64,000 bases of DNA from Brevibacillus choshinensis (GTDB taxonomy: Bacteria > Bacillota > Bacilli > Brevibacillales > Brevibacillaceae). The stretch lies in contig NZ_LJJB01000013.1 in the NCBI RefSeq assembly GCF_001420695.1, forward strand, positions 844,121-908,120. Reading direction: 5' to 3'. Shown here one piece after another: positions 1 through 8,236 of this stretch. The stretch's first letter is position 1. Every line of letters begins with the position of its first letter. The translations under genes and the position numbers were made by a program. Below the pieces are notes generated by a model that saw only the letters and a list, made by a program, of their open reading frames with translations, was not told where the DNA came from and searched no databases.

Positions 1-24
1 GAAATCTGGATTCATTAGATGAAA

Positions 25-53
25 AACACCACTGCAAAAAAAGCAGTGGTGTT
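25..53 (-). terminator. Rho-independent terminator of the cyclophilin gene
   Basis: An 11-bp perfect inverted repeat (AACACCACTGC / GCAGTGGTGTT) has a 7-base A/T loop. On the minus strand it is followed by a short T run, 14 bases after the stop codon of the gene at 67-765. Confidence 0.85.
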
Positions 54-66
54 GCACATAAATCGC

Positions 67-765
67 TTATTTTTCAGTGATCGTAACGGAATTGATCTTG
101 ATGGTTTGTTCAGGAGTACTTTGCTCTCCGGTTTGCGGATTATTTTTGACTTTTGTTCCTGCGATTTTTTGAACGACGTCCATCCCGCCCGACACTTTAC
201 CGAAAATCGTGTAATTCGGGGAGTTTTTCAAGCCCTCAACATCTTTGCCCGTACCGATGAAGAATTGGCTACCATTTGTGTTAGGACCTGCATTTGCCAT
301 CGCTACGACACCAGCCTCGTAAGTGTGGCCATTGTTTAGCTCATCCTCAAATGTGTAACCTGGGCCGCCGATCCCGGAACCGAGTGGGTCACCGGTTTGA
401 ATCATAAAATCTTTGATAATCCGGTGGAACGTGATGCCATCATAGAACTTGTCCTTGGCGAGGAAAACAAAGTTATTTACTGCGACTGGCGCATCCTTGG
501 CAAACAGGTCTACGGTGATGTCGCCCATCGAGGTCGAAATTTTCGCTTGGTATGTTTTCGCTTTGTCAATCTGCATAGCTGGAGCTTTCTCATATTTTTT
601 CGCACCAGTAGGACCAGGCGGTTGAGCAGGCTCTTTGGACCCAGGATTTTCAGCAGGAGCTGTTGGTTGTGTAGGTGGGGCAGTCTGATTGTTAGCGCTG
701 GAACATCCTGTGACCAATGCGATCGCTGTCAGACAAGCGAAAATAGTAGGGATTAGTCTTTTCAT
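67..765 (-). CDS. Secreted cyclophilin-type peptidyl-prolyl cis-trans isomerase lipoprotein
   Basis: Predicted peptidyl-prolyl isomerase (cyclophilin family) that would act on proteins outside the cytoplasmic membrane. The N-terminus is a lipoprotein signal ending in the lipobox LVTGC (Cys about 21), followed by a Pro/Ala/Thr-rich linker to about residue 60. The cyclophilin domain shows FHRIIKDFMIQTGDP and MANAGPNTNGSQFF, which carry the usual catalytic Arg and substrate-contact residues. I chose the ATG at 765 because GGAAGG lies 9 bases upstream; a longer frame to 786 would start inside that ribosome binding site. It is monocistronic, with its own terminator and an upstream extended -10 promoter. 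Family assignment is secure; the substrate is unknown. Confidence 0.93.
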   Translation of the reverse strand: MKRLIPTIFACLTAIALVTGCSSANNQTAPPTQPTAPAENPGSKEPAQPPGPTGAKKYEKAPAMQIDKAKTYQAKISTSMGDITVDLFAKDAPVAVNNFVFLAKDKFYDGITFHRIIKDFMIQTGDPLGSGIGGPGYTFEDELNNGHTYEAGVVAMANAGPNTNGSQFFIGTGKDVEGLKNSPNYTIFGKVSGGMDVVQKIAGTKVKNNPQTGEQSTPEQTIKINSVTITEK

Positions 766-814
766 CTCAAGCACCTTCCTTTGCATCTTCCCTAAGAGGG
801 AGTTTCGGTTTCGA

Positions 815-820
815 ATTATA
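815..820 (-). promoter_or_regulatory. Extended -10 element for the cyclophilin gene
   Basis: On the minus strand the sequence reads TGCTATAAT, an extended -10 (TG-N-TATAAT), about 50 bases before the chosen start. The -35 region (around TTGGCA/GGCATT) is weak and its spacing is not ideal. Confidence 0.5.
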
Positions 821-874
821 GCATACCTAATAGGGGGAATGCCAATCCACTAGTCGCAATTCCTTTTACCATGT

Positions 875-880
875 TATGAT
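875..880 (+). promoter_or_regulatory. Extended -10 element for the trans-sulfuration gene
   Basis: TGTTATGAT reads as an extended -10 hexamer (TATGAT preceded by TG) about 27 bases before the start codon at 907. No convincing -35 is visible. Confidence 0.4.
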
Positions 881-906
881 GGGAGAAAAAGGATAAGGTG
901 ATCAGC

Positions 907-2055
907 ATGGGAAAAAGATTTGAAACCAAGACGGTCCATATTGGACATCAACCATTACGTCAGGTGCAGAGCAAGTCAACCCCGATCTACCAAACGTCCG
1001 TCTTTGCATTCGAAGGGTTAGAAGACGTCGAGCAGTATTATGCAGGCGAAGGGGAGTACCTCTACACGAGAAACGGAAATCCCAATCAGGCAGAGCTGTC
1101 TGATGCGATTGCAGCACTCGAAGGGGCAACTGCTGGTATCAGTGCTTCGTCTGGGATGGGAGCAATTATGGCGGGTCTGCTCGCGGTGCTCAACCCGGGT
1201 GATCACGTCCTGGCGTCTCACGAAATCTACGGTGGTACATACGCTTTACTAAACAAGGAGCTTTCCCGCTTCCAGATCGAGCTGGAATGTATTAACTTGA
1301 ATGAACTACAAGCCCTTTCTAACCATATACGTCCTACTACGAAACTCTTTTTTATGGAAACAATCACGAATCCTTTGCTGACGGTTGCGGATATGCCATT
1401 TTGGATCAAGCAAGCAAAAGAGCATGGGCTGGCAGTGATGATAGACAATACGTTTGCTACCCCATATTTGTTACAACCTATTTCACTTGGAGCCGATCTG
1501 GTCGTCCATAGCGCTACTAAATACATCGGCGGCCACAGTGACGTGACGTCGGGTGTGCTAGTCGGAAAAGCGGAATGGATCGCTAGGGCACGCGAGATCG
1601 TAGTCAACTATGGTGCGTCTCTCAGTCCGTTTGAATCATGGTTGACATCGCGAGGCTTGAAAACATTGGCATTGCGCATGGACCGCCAATGTGACAATGC
1701 GAGCGAGGTTGCCCGCTATCTTCAGCAGAATCCTGCAGTGGGGACCGTGTATTATCCTACCGAGGAGTCTACCTCGTTTTTTGCTCGTCAGAAGCAGGGG
1801 GCGATGGTTTCCTTTACCCTAGCGGAAGAAAGTAAGATTTACGACTTTTACCGCGCGCTGGAGTGGATCAAATTTGCCCCATCTTTGGCAGGTGTAGAAA
1901 CGAGCGTCTCTCACCCTGTCACCACCTCGCATCGTGCATTTACGGAAGAGCAGCGACAAGCTACAGGGATTACCATGGGCCTGGTACGTTTGTCAGTCGG
2001 TATCGAATCGGCAGCAGACATCATCGACGAACTGGAACGCGCACTGGGAAAATAA
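907..2055 (+). CDS. PLP-dependent trans-sulfuration enzyme (cystathionine gamma-synthase/lyase family)
   Basis: Member of the Cys/Met-metabolism PLP family (cystathionine gamma-synthase, gamma-lyase, methionine gamma-lyase or O-acetylhomoserine sulfhydrylase type). The PLP lysine sits in VVHSATKYIGGHSD, the aspartate in DNTFATPYLLQP, and the phosphate-binding stretch in ASSGMGAIMA. Length (382 aa) is normal. The ATG at 907 is preferred because AAGGTG lies 7 bases upstream; the GTG at 898 would overlap that site. The gene stands alone, with no other methionine gene nearby and no visible S-box leader, so the exact reaction cannot be assigned from sequence alone. Cystathionine gamma-synthase or methionine gamma-lyase are the main alternatives. 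Confidence 0.9.
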   Translation: MGKRFETKTVHIGHQPLRQVQSKSTPIYQTSVFAFEGLEDVEQYYAGEGEYLYTRNGNPNQAELSDAIAALEGATAGISASSGMGAIMAGLLAVLNPGDHVLASHEIYGGTYALLNKELSRFQIELECINLNELQALSNHIRPTTKLFFMETITNPLLTVADMPFWIKQAKEHGLAVMIDNTFATPYLLQPISLGADLVVHSATKYIGGHSDVTSGVLVGKAEWIARAREIVVNYGASLSPFESWLTSRGLKTLALRMDRQCDNASEVARYLQQNPAVGTVYYPTEESTSFFARQKQGAMVSFTLAEESKIYDFYRALEWIKFAPSLAGVETSVSHPVTTSHRAFTEEQRQATGITMGLVRLSVGIESAADIIDELERALGK

Positions 2056-2078
2056 AGGGGAAGAAATTTCCTAAAAAG

Positions 2079-2105
2079 TGTTACTTTTTTCATGTTCGAA
2101 ACGTA
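2079..2105 (+). promoter_or_regulatory. Candidate ECF-type promoter upstream of the sigma gene
   Basis: TGTTAC, a 17-base spacer rich in T, then CGTA. This resembles the TGAAAC / CGTA pattern used by several Bacillus ECF sigma factors, which often drive their own operon. The match is partial. Confidence 0.3.
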
Positions 2106-2191
2106 GAACACAGTTAGAGTAGAACAAGTTTGTCTGAGCGGCAGGTTCGATCGAGAAAGTGAGCTTGGCAGTCAGGCTGGAGGAAAACGCA

Positions 2192-2755
2192 ATGGGAATG
2201 GCAATCGAGCGTTCCGCGCAACCATCGGCCCAATCGAATGGGGACTATTATGAATCTCGTCCATTTACAGAACTGTATGACGAGTATTTTGATCGCGTCA
2301 ATCGTTACTTGCGATGCCGTGTACAAAATACATGGGATGCAGACGATTTGACCACTGTGGTATTTTTAAAGGCGCTGGAAAAATTTGAACAATACAGTAG
2401 AAGAAGTCCGTTCGCTTCCTGGATCTTTCGTATCGCGCATAATGCTTACGTGGACTTCATGCGAAAAAACAGGGAGGTACCGGTAGATCAGGAAGATTTG
2501 CTGGGTGCAGAGCCGGACGATACATGGCAGCCGGAGAGGCAGGCGTTGACGAAGGAAGAAATTCGCCTGCTTCGTGACCGGCTTGATTTGTTGTCCCAGG
2601 ACCAGAAAGACGTCCTGATGCTCCGCTATTTTGCCGATCTCAAAATCAGTCAGGTGGCCGAAGTATTGGGCAAAACGGAGTCGAGTATAAAAATGATTTC
2701 TTACCGAGGTTTACAAAAACTTCAGAAGATGTATGAGAAGGGGGGATCCGAATGA
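2192..2755 (+). CDS. RNA polymerase sigma factor, ECF subfamily
   Basis: An extracytoplasmic-function sigma factor of 187 aa. Region 2 is visible as YDEYFDRVNRYLRCRV followed by the -10 recognition stretch ASWIFRIAHNAYVDFMRKN. Region 4 has LSQDQKDVLMLRYFADLKIS with the helix-turn-helix VAEVLGKTESSIKMI. The ATG at 2192 has GGAGG 8 bases upstream; the more upstream GTG at 2159 lacks a site. The stop overlaps the next start (ATGA), so it is translationally coupled to the anti-sigma candidate. It heads a five-gene operon ending in an ABC transporter, so an envelope or antimicrobial-stress role is likely, but that is inference. Confidence 0.93.
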   Translation: MGMAIERSAQPSAQSNGDYYESRPFTELYDEYFDRVNRYLRCRVQNTWDADDLTTVVFLKALEKFEQYSRRSPFASWIFRIAHNAYVDFMRKNREVPVDQEDLLGAEPDDTWQPERQALTKEEIRLLRDRLDLLSQDQKDVLMLRYFADLKISQVAEVLGKTESSIKMISYRGLQKLQKMYEKGGSE

Positions 2756-3825
2756 ACGAACAGGATCAACACCCCCGCAAGCGCGAAGAGGAACAGACAG
2801 TAGCTTCGCTGTTAAGTCATTTGCAGCAAATGCGTCGAGCCGTTCCCGTGAATTATCAGCTCAAAGCTGATTTGAAAAAGCAGTTACTCCAGCGAATGAA
2901 AGAGCTCGATCAGCAAAACAGGGAGAGCATGGCTGTCCCAGCATCAGGGAAACGCAAAAAATGGTTGCGCATCCTAGCTGCCACGATCCTGCTTGGGATT
3001 ACCATCGGGACGTATTCGTGGTGGGAAAAGGACATGCTGGCCATCGAAAAACATAACGTTCTGTCTTTGCCGAAACAGACGACAGAAGAGCAGATCGACA
3101 TTGATCCATCAGGTACTCAGGTTGCTTACATCGCTCCACACGCTGTGATCCGCACGCTCTCGTTGGATCAGAAAAAGCACCCTGTGACGATTGCGCTACC
3201 GCCTACCAAAGGCGAATATCGCGCCTTGTCATGGGCGAATCACAGTCAACAAGTAACCGTAATCGAGCAGCTAGAGGGGCAATCGCGAATCTGGATCGTG
3301 GATATGCCCGATCCAAACAACATGAGTAGCAGTCGTTTGCTGAAGGAAGAAGATCAAGTCAAGTACCACTCTCCGACTTGGTCGCCCAATGATGAAACAA
3401 TCGCCTACACCCGTGTGAAAAATGGAGTGGAAGAAATCTGGATGAGCAGTACGGTCTCTTTTCAGGAATGGAAAATGGCTGAAGGATCCCAGCCGGAATG
3501 GTCCCCTGATGGTCGTTTTCTTGCTTTTGTCAAAGCAGGAAGTATTCAAGTCATGGAGATTCGGACAGGCAGGATATCGGTCCTGGGAGAAGGCGAGTGG
3601 CCATCCTGGAACGGCGATGTGACCCTCACCTATACGACACCGTCGGGAAATCTGGTGGAAGCTCAAGTGGATGAAGAGCCTGTCGTTGCGAGAGAACTGG
3701 GGCTACTTAGCTTTTCAGGTGATCAAGTAGTGAGAGGGAATTGGGCGGCTGAAGGCAAGCAATTGCTTCTCGTCCATCATGACGAACAACCGGATGCACT
3801 TGTCATTTCTTTGGCGTCACGATAA
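2752..3825 (+). CDS. Anti-sigma factor candidate: single-pass membrane protein with TolB-like beta-propeller
   Basis: A 357-aa protein coupled to the sigma gene by a 4-base overlap. The cytoplasmic N-terminus (about 1-68) is charged and probably binds the sigma factor. One transmembrane helix follows (about 69-86, LAATILLGITIGTYSW). The extracytoplasmic part carries repeated propeller signatures of TolB/WD type, for example IDPSGTQVAYI, SPTWSPNDETIAYT and QPEWSPDGRFLAF. I see no classical zinc-finger anti-sigma motif (HxxxCxxC). Position and topology make it the regulator of the sigma factor, with the propeller as the outside sensor. That role is inferred from context. Confidence 0.75.
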   Translation: MNEQDQHPRKREEEQTVASLLSHLQQMRRAVPVNYQLKADLKKQLLQRMKELDQQNRESMAVPASGKRKKWLRILAATILLGITIGTYSWWEKDMLAIEKHNVLSLPKQTTEEQIDIDPSGTQVAYIAPHAVIRTLSLDQKKHPVTIALPPTKGEYRALSWANHSQQVTVIEQLEGQSRIWIVDMPDPNNMSSSRLLKEEDQVKYHSPTWSPNDETIAYTRVKNGVEEIWMSSTVSFQEWKMAEGSQPEWSPDGRFLAFVKAGSIQVMEIRTGRISVLGEGEWPSWNGDVTLTYTTPSGNLVEAQVDEEPVVARELGLLSFSGDQVVRGNWAAEGKQLLLVHHDEQPDALVISLASR

Positions 3826-3842
3826 CGAGCGGAGGAACAAGC

Positions 3843-6074
3843 ATGAAATGGAGATGGATGTTGCTCTTTTCTACTGTCTGGCTGACCATTTTGGTGCGGC
3901 CTGTACAAGCAGAGAGCAACATAGAAATAAACGTGGATGTACCACTTGGTGGCATCATCAAGTACAATGCGTGGTCGCGATTGGAAGTGAGCCTTACTAC
4001 GCAGGACACGCCATTCCAAGGCTATGTGGAGTTGTCTAAAAGAAAATCGTCCAAAGGATCTCACGAATCTGCTCTTCGACAGCAGGTGAATATCGAGCCG
4101 GGAAAAAACGTGGTTCTGAATTTTGACCTACCTGCGCAAGTGTTATTGGATGAATGGTACATACGTCTTTCACAGAATGGACAGGTCATACAAGCAGAAA
4201 AACTACGAATGCCGTATCCAAAAGATGGCCGGACGATTGGAGTTGTTCACGAGGGAGCTAGCGCATTTCATTTTTTAGCGATCCAACAATCCCAAATGAC
4301 AATGGGCATGCCGTATTCGATCCAAAACCTCACCGTTGAATCGCTTCCTGATCAATCCTGGGTCTACCAAAATCTCGACGTACTGGCTCTGGGCAGCAAC
4401 CAAGTCTCTCAGTTACAAGAAGCACAGGTGCACGCGATCGAGGAATGGGTAAAGACAGGAGGTATCCTCATTCTGTCTGCAGGACCAGGTCAGGATGAGG
4501 TCGCCAAGCTTTTCCAAAAGGAAATGCCCGTGCAACCAGGGAATAGCGGTCAGGTAAATCTTCGGGAGGCTTTGCAGACGTATTCCAGTGAAAAGGTCAT
4601 TCCAGAAGGGACAATCGCTGTGTACAATCGCGATCTCCCTTTGTTTTCTTCCAAAGAAGTGGGGCGGGGCCGAATGCTGTTTGTCAATTACGATGTGACA
4701 GCCGAGCCTTTGGCGTCCTGGCAATATAACTCGCAGCTTTGGCAAAATGTGCTTCAGCGACAAGGTGCTCTGCAAATACTAGAGCAGAATTCATACGTGG
4801 ATCAGATGAACCGGCCGTTTCTTGAGCTAAGCAGACAGATCCCTGGTGTACAAACGCCTGCACCAGTGTGGATGGTAGTCCTTTGGGGTGGCTATGTGCT
4901 GGTCGTAGCACCTCTCACATACTATGTGCTGAAACGAAAAGGTCGAAGCCAATGGGCATGGGGCATTATACCAGGTTTTGCGATATTGCTGACCTTTGGG
5001 ACTTTTGCCTTCGGAAAGCCTCTGGTGGTCAAATCAAGCACGAGCTACACGATTTCTGATGTGCGTATTGTGGAAGATCAATTGGCGCAAACGAGGACCG
5101 CTTCCACTTTCTTGGCAGTGGATCGAGATCAGTACGACGTGAAGGTCGAGTCCACTTTTGTGGCGTTGCCTCTATCGCTGGGGAAAAATGATTACGATCC
5201 GGAAGGGATTACAGATGGCAATAAAATTTCCTATAAAAACGTCCCTTACCTTACGCCGAAGCAAGCGATTGGATTCGGGATGTTGTCTGATGTGGGACAA
5301 TACGATGCAGACTTGACAGTGAACGGTGCCCAACTTCAAGGGAAGGTTAAAAACAATACCCCATTTGCATTGGAGTCGGCTTATCTCGAAGTCGGACTGC
5401 AGCGAATTCCCCTTGGTGCCATGGCAAAAGGAGAAGAAAAGCAGATTGACATCCGGCTCGACCCGCTGTTGATGCCGCGACAACCTGAGCCAGGGAAGAA
5501 AGAGTCACCTGAGGAAAGGCTGAAGCAATTACAGGAAAGTGTTCTTTCCTACGGCCGAGATCATGAAGTGCGTATGATTGGGATCAACACCCAGGCGTTG
5601 CCACTCCTGACGATGCAGGAGCCTCATCAGAGTGAATACTGGAATGTGATTCATCAGACGATTCGGTTGAAACCGGATCAGCATGGAATCATTACGTACC
5701 CATACGGCCTTTTGGATGTGAACATCCAGGAAACGTCTGGAGACTATGACTCCAAGTCGGCTTATCTATGGGAGCTAGGAAAGGGTAGTATCACTTTTGA
5801 ACTCAAAGCCGGAGAGGCCGAGCTAAGTCTCGAGCGATTAATTGTTCCATTGGAGCACAGCTCTTTCCGACCGTTCCAGATTGAAGTGTTCCAACAAAAA
5901 ACGGGGAGATGGCTGAGGCTCGAGCGTGGGAAACGATTGGTTCTGGACGAGGATTTAGCAGAAATGTTAACGCCAAAAGGAACTCTTTTACTGCGGTTCT
6001 CGCATAGCGGAACACCGCGTCTTACATTGCCAACACCTTTCTTTCAAGTTGAAGGGAGGGAGCGGACATGGTAA
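3843..6074 (+). CDS. Large exported membrane protein of unknown function in the ECF sigma operon
   Basis: A 743-aa protein with a cleavable-type signal peptide (1-23, ending PVQAES). Around residues 178-215 the stretch LDVLALGSNQV...VKTGGILIL resembles the class I glutamine-amidotransferase-like fold found in exported proteins next to ABC transporters, without a visible catalytic Cys. Two adjacent membrane helices lie at about 343-365 and 374-392. Most of the protein is predicted outside, rich in beta-type sequence. The start ATG follows GGAGGAACAAGC. Its 3' end overlaps the next gene by 7 bases, so it is made with the ABC ATPase. I do not recognise a specific function; it may be a partner or substrate-handling subunit of the exporter. 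Confidence 0.8.
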   Translation: MKWRWMLLFSTVWLTILVRPVQAESNIEINVDVPLGGIIKYNAWSRLEVSLTTQDTPFQGYVELSKRKSSKGSHESALRQQVNIEPGKNVVLNFDLPAQVLLDEWYIRLSQNGQVIQAEKLRMPYPKDGRTIGVVHEGASAFHFLAIQQSQMTMGMPYSIQNLTVESLPDQSWVYQNLDVLALGSNQVSQLQEAQVHAIEEWVKTGGILILSAGPGQDEVAKLFQKEMPVQPGNSGQVNLREALQTYSSEKVIPEGTIAVYNRDLPLFSSKEVGRGRMLFVNYDVTAEPLASWQYNSQLWQNVLQRQGALQILEQNSYVDQMNRPFLELSRQIPGVQTPAPVWMVVLWGGYVLVVAPLTYYVLKRKGRSQWAWGIIPGFAILLTFGTFAFGKPLVVKSSTSYTISDVRIVEDQLAQTRTASTFLAVDRDQYDVKVESTFVALPLSLGKNDYDPEGITDGNKISYKNVPYLTPKQAIGFGMLSDVGQYDADLTVNGAQLQGKVKNNTPFALESAYLEVGLQRIPLGAMAKGEEKQIDIRLDPLLMPRQPEPGKKESPEERLKQLQESVLSYGRDHEVRMIGINTQALPLLTMQEPHQSEYWNVIHQTIRLKPDQHGIITYPYGLLDVNIQETSGDYDSKSAYLWELGKGSITFELKAGEAELSLERLIVPLEHSSFRPFQIEVFQQKTGRWLRLERGKRLVLDEDLAEMLTPKGTLLLRFSHSGTPRLTLPTPFFQVEGRERTW

Positions 6075-6994
6075 TTGAAACCGTTCATCTAAGCAAACAA
6101 TACGGAAATCTGCATGCATTGACTGATTTAAATCTTTCGATAGATCAAGGGAAGGTATTCGGTTTTATTGGACCCAACGGAGCAGGGAAGTCCACCACAA
6201 TGCTCATTTTGTCGACATTGCTGGAACAGACAGAAGGCGATGCCTTTGTATGTGGCTACAACGTCCGTAAAAATCCGGGGGCCGTTCGTCAGTCCCTCGG
6301 ATATATGCCCGACTTTTTCGGGGTATATGATAATTTGACCGCTGTAGAGTATTTGGAATTTTACGCAGGTGCTTACAAGATTCCATCGAGAAAAAGACCT
6401 GCTCTGGTTGCTGATCTACTGGAATTAGTCAATCTGTCCCACAAGGCCGATGCGTACGTCGATTCGCTGTCCCGTGGGATGCAACAACGCCTGAGTCTAG
6501 CGAGATGCTTGGTCCATGATCCGTCTGTGCTGATTCTGGACGAGCCGGCCTCTGGACTGGACCCACGCGCTCGCATTGAGCTGAGAGAGATCATCAAGCA
6601 ATTGCGTTCCATGGGCAAAACTATCTTGATCAGCTCGCATATTTTGCCTGAACTAGCGGAGCTGTGCGATGAAATCGGCGTCATCGAACAGGGGCGCATG
6701 ATTGCGTGCGGCTCCGTGCATGAGGTGAGCAAAGATCGCGGACGCAGTTTGATGGAGGTCAAAACGTTGGCGAACGAAGAAGTCGCGGCACATATTTTGA
6801 CTGAATCAGGGCGAGTTTTTCAGCTTGAAGAATACATCGATGGATTCCAGTTTCGGTTTGAGGGGAATGAGCAACAAAAATCGGAATTGCTCCAGCAACT
6901 GATTGCTGCGGGCGTACCCGTCGTCTTTTTCGGCGACGCCAAAGAGAATCTGGAAGACGTGTTTTTGGCCATCACAGAAGGAGTGAGTGGGTGA
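6068..6994 (+). CDS. ABC transporter ATP-binding protein (ABC-2 exporter type)
   Basis: ATPase subunit of 308 aa. Walker A is GPNGAGKST (residues about 35-43), the ABC signature is LSRGMQQRLS, and Walker B with the D-loop is VLILDEPASGLDP. The C-terminal extension (about 220-308) is typical of drug- or multi-subunit ABC-2 exporters. It overlaps the upstream gene by 7 bases and the permease start overlaps its stop (GTGA). It probably energises the permease at 6991; the substrate is unknown. The operon position behind an ECF sigma factor suggests a stress or antibiotic-resistance export role. Confidence 0.93.
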   Translation: MVIETVHLSKQYGNLHALTDLNLSIDQGKVFGFIGPNGAGKSTTMLILSTLLEQTEGDAFVCGYNVRKNPGAVRQSLGYMPDFFGVYDNLTAVEYLEFYAGAYKIPSRKRPALVADLLELVNLSHKADAYVDSLSRGMQQRLSLARCLVHDPSVLILDEPASGLDPRARIELREIIKQLRSMGKTILISSHILPELAELCDEIGVIEQGRMIACGSVHEVSKDRGRSLMEVKTLANEEVAAHILTESGRVFQLEEYIDGFQFRFEGNEQQKSELLQQLIAAGVPVVFFGDAKENLEDVFLAITEGVSG

Positions 6995-7860
6995 TGGGGA
7001 GCTTTTTTTTCAATCCGATTCTCGTAAAAGAAATGCGTGAGCGATTCCGCTCGAAAAAAACGTTTTGTATCCTTGCGATCTATTTGCTCGTCATGGGAGG
7101 AATTCCTCTGGGCTTTTTGCTCATGGATCCCATTCGTGCAGGAGCGCTTGGTGAGAATCGCAATCTGTTTCTCATCTCGGCGAGCATCCATTACGCTATG
7201 GTTTGTTTTGTCGCACCTGCTCTTACTGCTGGAGCGATCAGTGGGGAGCGGGAAAGACAGACGTTGCACATCCTATTGACGACACAGCTTTCACCGAGCA
7301 CGATCGTCCTGAGCAAGCTGATCACGTCTTTGGCTTTTTCGTCGCTGCTGATCGTCGCTTCTATGCCTTTGTATAGCATCGTGATGCTCTATGGCTCTGT
7401 ATCACCCGAGCAAATGGCCCAGCTGGTGGTCTTTCTAGGTGTCAACGTGTTGTTTCTGGGTACGCTTGGCTTGTTCTGCTCGACGTGGATCAAGCGGACA
7501 TCTGTGAGTACGATAACAGCCTACGGCATTGCTTTCTTTTTTATGGTCGGCACTGGTCTCCTCTTTCTATTCATTGGGGAGTCTCTGCAACAAGCTTACC
7601 CGGATCGCTTTCCGGACGCTGGCGTATGGAATCTTCCTGAGCTGCAGATGTTGGCAGGAATCAATCCCGTCGTCGTTTTATTTGGTATTTTGGGTGAATC
7701 GATTGCAGATGTGGATCAGATATCGTTTTCGCCATGGCTGTTCTTTTCCTGCTTTTACTTGGTGCTCGCCACTTTGCTGGTATGGTGGAGTGCGTATTTG
7801 TTGAAACCGGTTAGGCGGAAATGGTTGAGTTGGAAGAAACGCCCGAATCGTGTAAAATAA
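6991..7860 (+). CDS. ABC-2 type permease
   Basis: Membrane subunit of the exporter. The 289-aa sequence has a cytoplasmic N-terminal stretch NPILVKEMRERFRSKKT, a common opening of ABC-2 permeases, then six probable hydrophobic helices (about 25-45, 66-80, 110-135, 143-168, 175-198, 247-270). The conserved SGERERQTLHILLTT motif after helix 2 is typical of the family. The GTG at 6991 has AAGGAG 7 bases upstream; the ATG at 6994 is equally possible. It is the last membrane component of the sigma-factor operon. Confidence 0.88.
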   Translation: MMGSFFFNPILVKEMRERFRSKKTFCILAIYLLVMGGIPLGFLLMDPIRAGALGENRNLFLISASIHYAMVCFVAPALTAGAISGERERQTLHILLTTQLSPSTIVLSKLITSLAFSSLLIVASMPLYSIVMLYGSVSPEQMAQLVVFLGVNVLFLGTLGLFCSTWIKRTSVSTITAYGIAFFFMVGTGLLFLFIGESLQQAYPDRFPDAGVWNLPELQMLAGINPVVVLFGILGESIADVDQISFSPWLFFSCFYLVLATLLVWWSAYLLKPVRRKWLSWKKRPNRVK

Positions 7861-7889
7861 GAGGCGTGTTGGAAAAGGGAGGTTTTTTA

Positions 7890-8060
7890 GTGAGCGAGCA
7901 AGATGTACAAATCGTTGACTTCGAAGAAATGCTGCGGTTTATCGAAAGCCGTCTCGCTTCCGCCGGGACGTATGTGAAGCGGGAAGCGATCATCACCATT
8001 TTGCAGGCAGAAGAAGCATTTCTCCTGGAAAAAGGGATTCTGCAAGAATACAGTGAGTAA
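7890..8060 (+). CDS. Small conserved protein, possibly YozD-like
   Basis: A 56-aa acidic protein. The GTG start at 7890 is set by GGGAGG 7 bases upstream; a longer frame to 7821 would overlap the permease gene and lacks a site. The sequence is predicted helical (FEEMLRFIESRLA, then EEAFLLEKGILQEYSE). The ending LLEKGIL resembles the small Bacillus protein YozD as I remember it, but this is a weak match. It is 29 bases behind the permease and followed by a strong terminator, so it is probably cotranscribed with the ECF operon. Confidence 0.6.
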   Translation: MSEQDVQIVDFEEMLRFIESRLASAGTYVKREAIITILQAEEAFLLEKGILQEYSE

Positions 8061-8066
8061 ACAAGG

Positions 8067-8097
8067 ACAACCTGCCATGATGGCAGGTTGTTTTTTG
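8067..8097 (+). terminator. Terminator of the ECF sigma/ABC operon
   Basis: Perfect 11-bp inverted repeat ACAACCTGCCA / TGGCAGGTTGT with a TGA loop and a run of six T, six bases after the stop of the small gene. Confidence 0.9.
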
Positions 8098-8236
8098 TAA
8101 CAGGCGGTTTGAATGGGGGAATCCTGAGATCTTGCAACAAAAGAGGTTACCAAACCCATGTAAAAAGAGGAAAACGCAGCGTGATGGTGAAATGGTTGAT
8201 GTCCCAAATACGTGCGACAAAAGAGGTGCATGATGA

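Noticed and set aside
2094-2110. TGTTC-N8-GAACA resembling a LexA/DinR box before the ECF sigma gene
   Set aside because: The half-sites and spacing do not match the Bacillus DinR box (CGAAC-N4-GTTCG), and an SOS role for the operon is not suggested by its genes.
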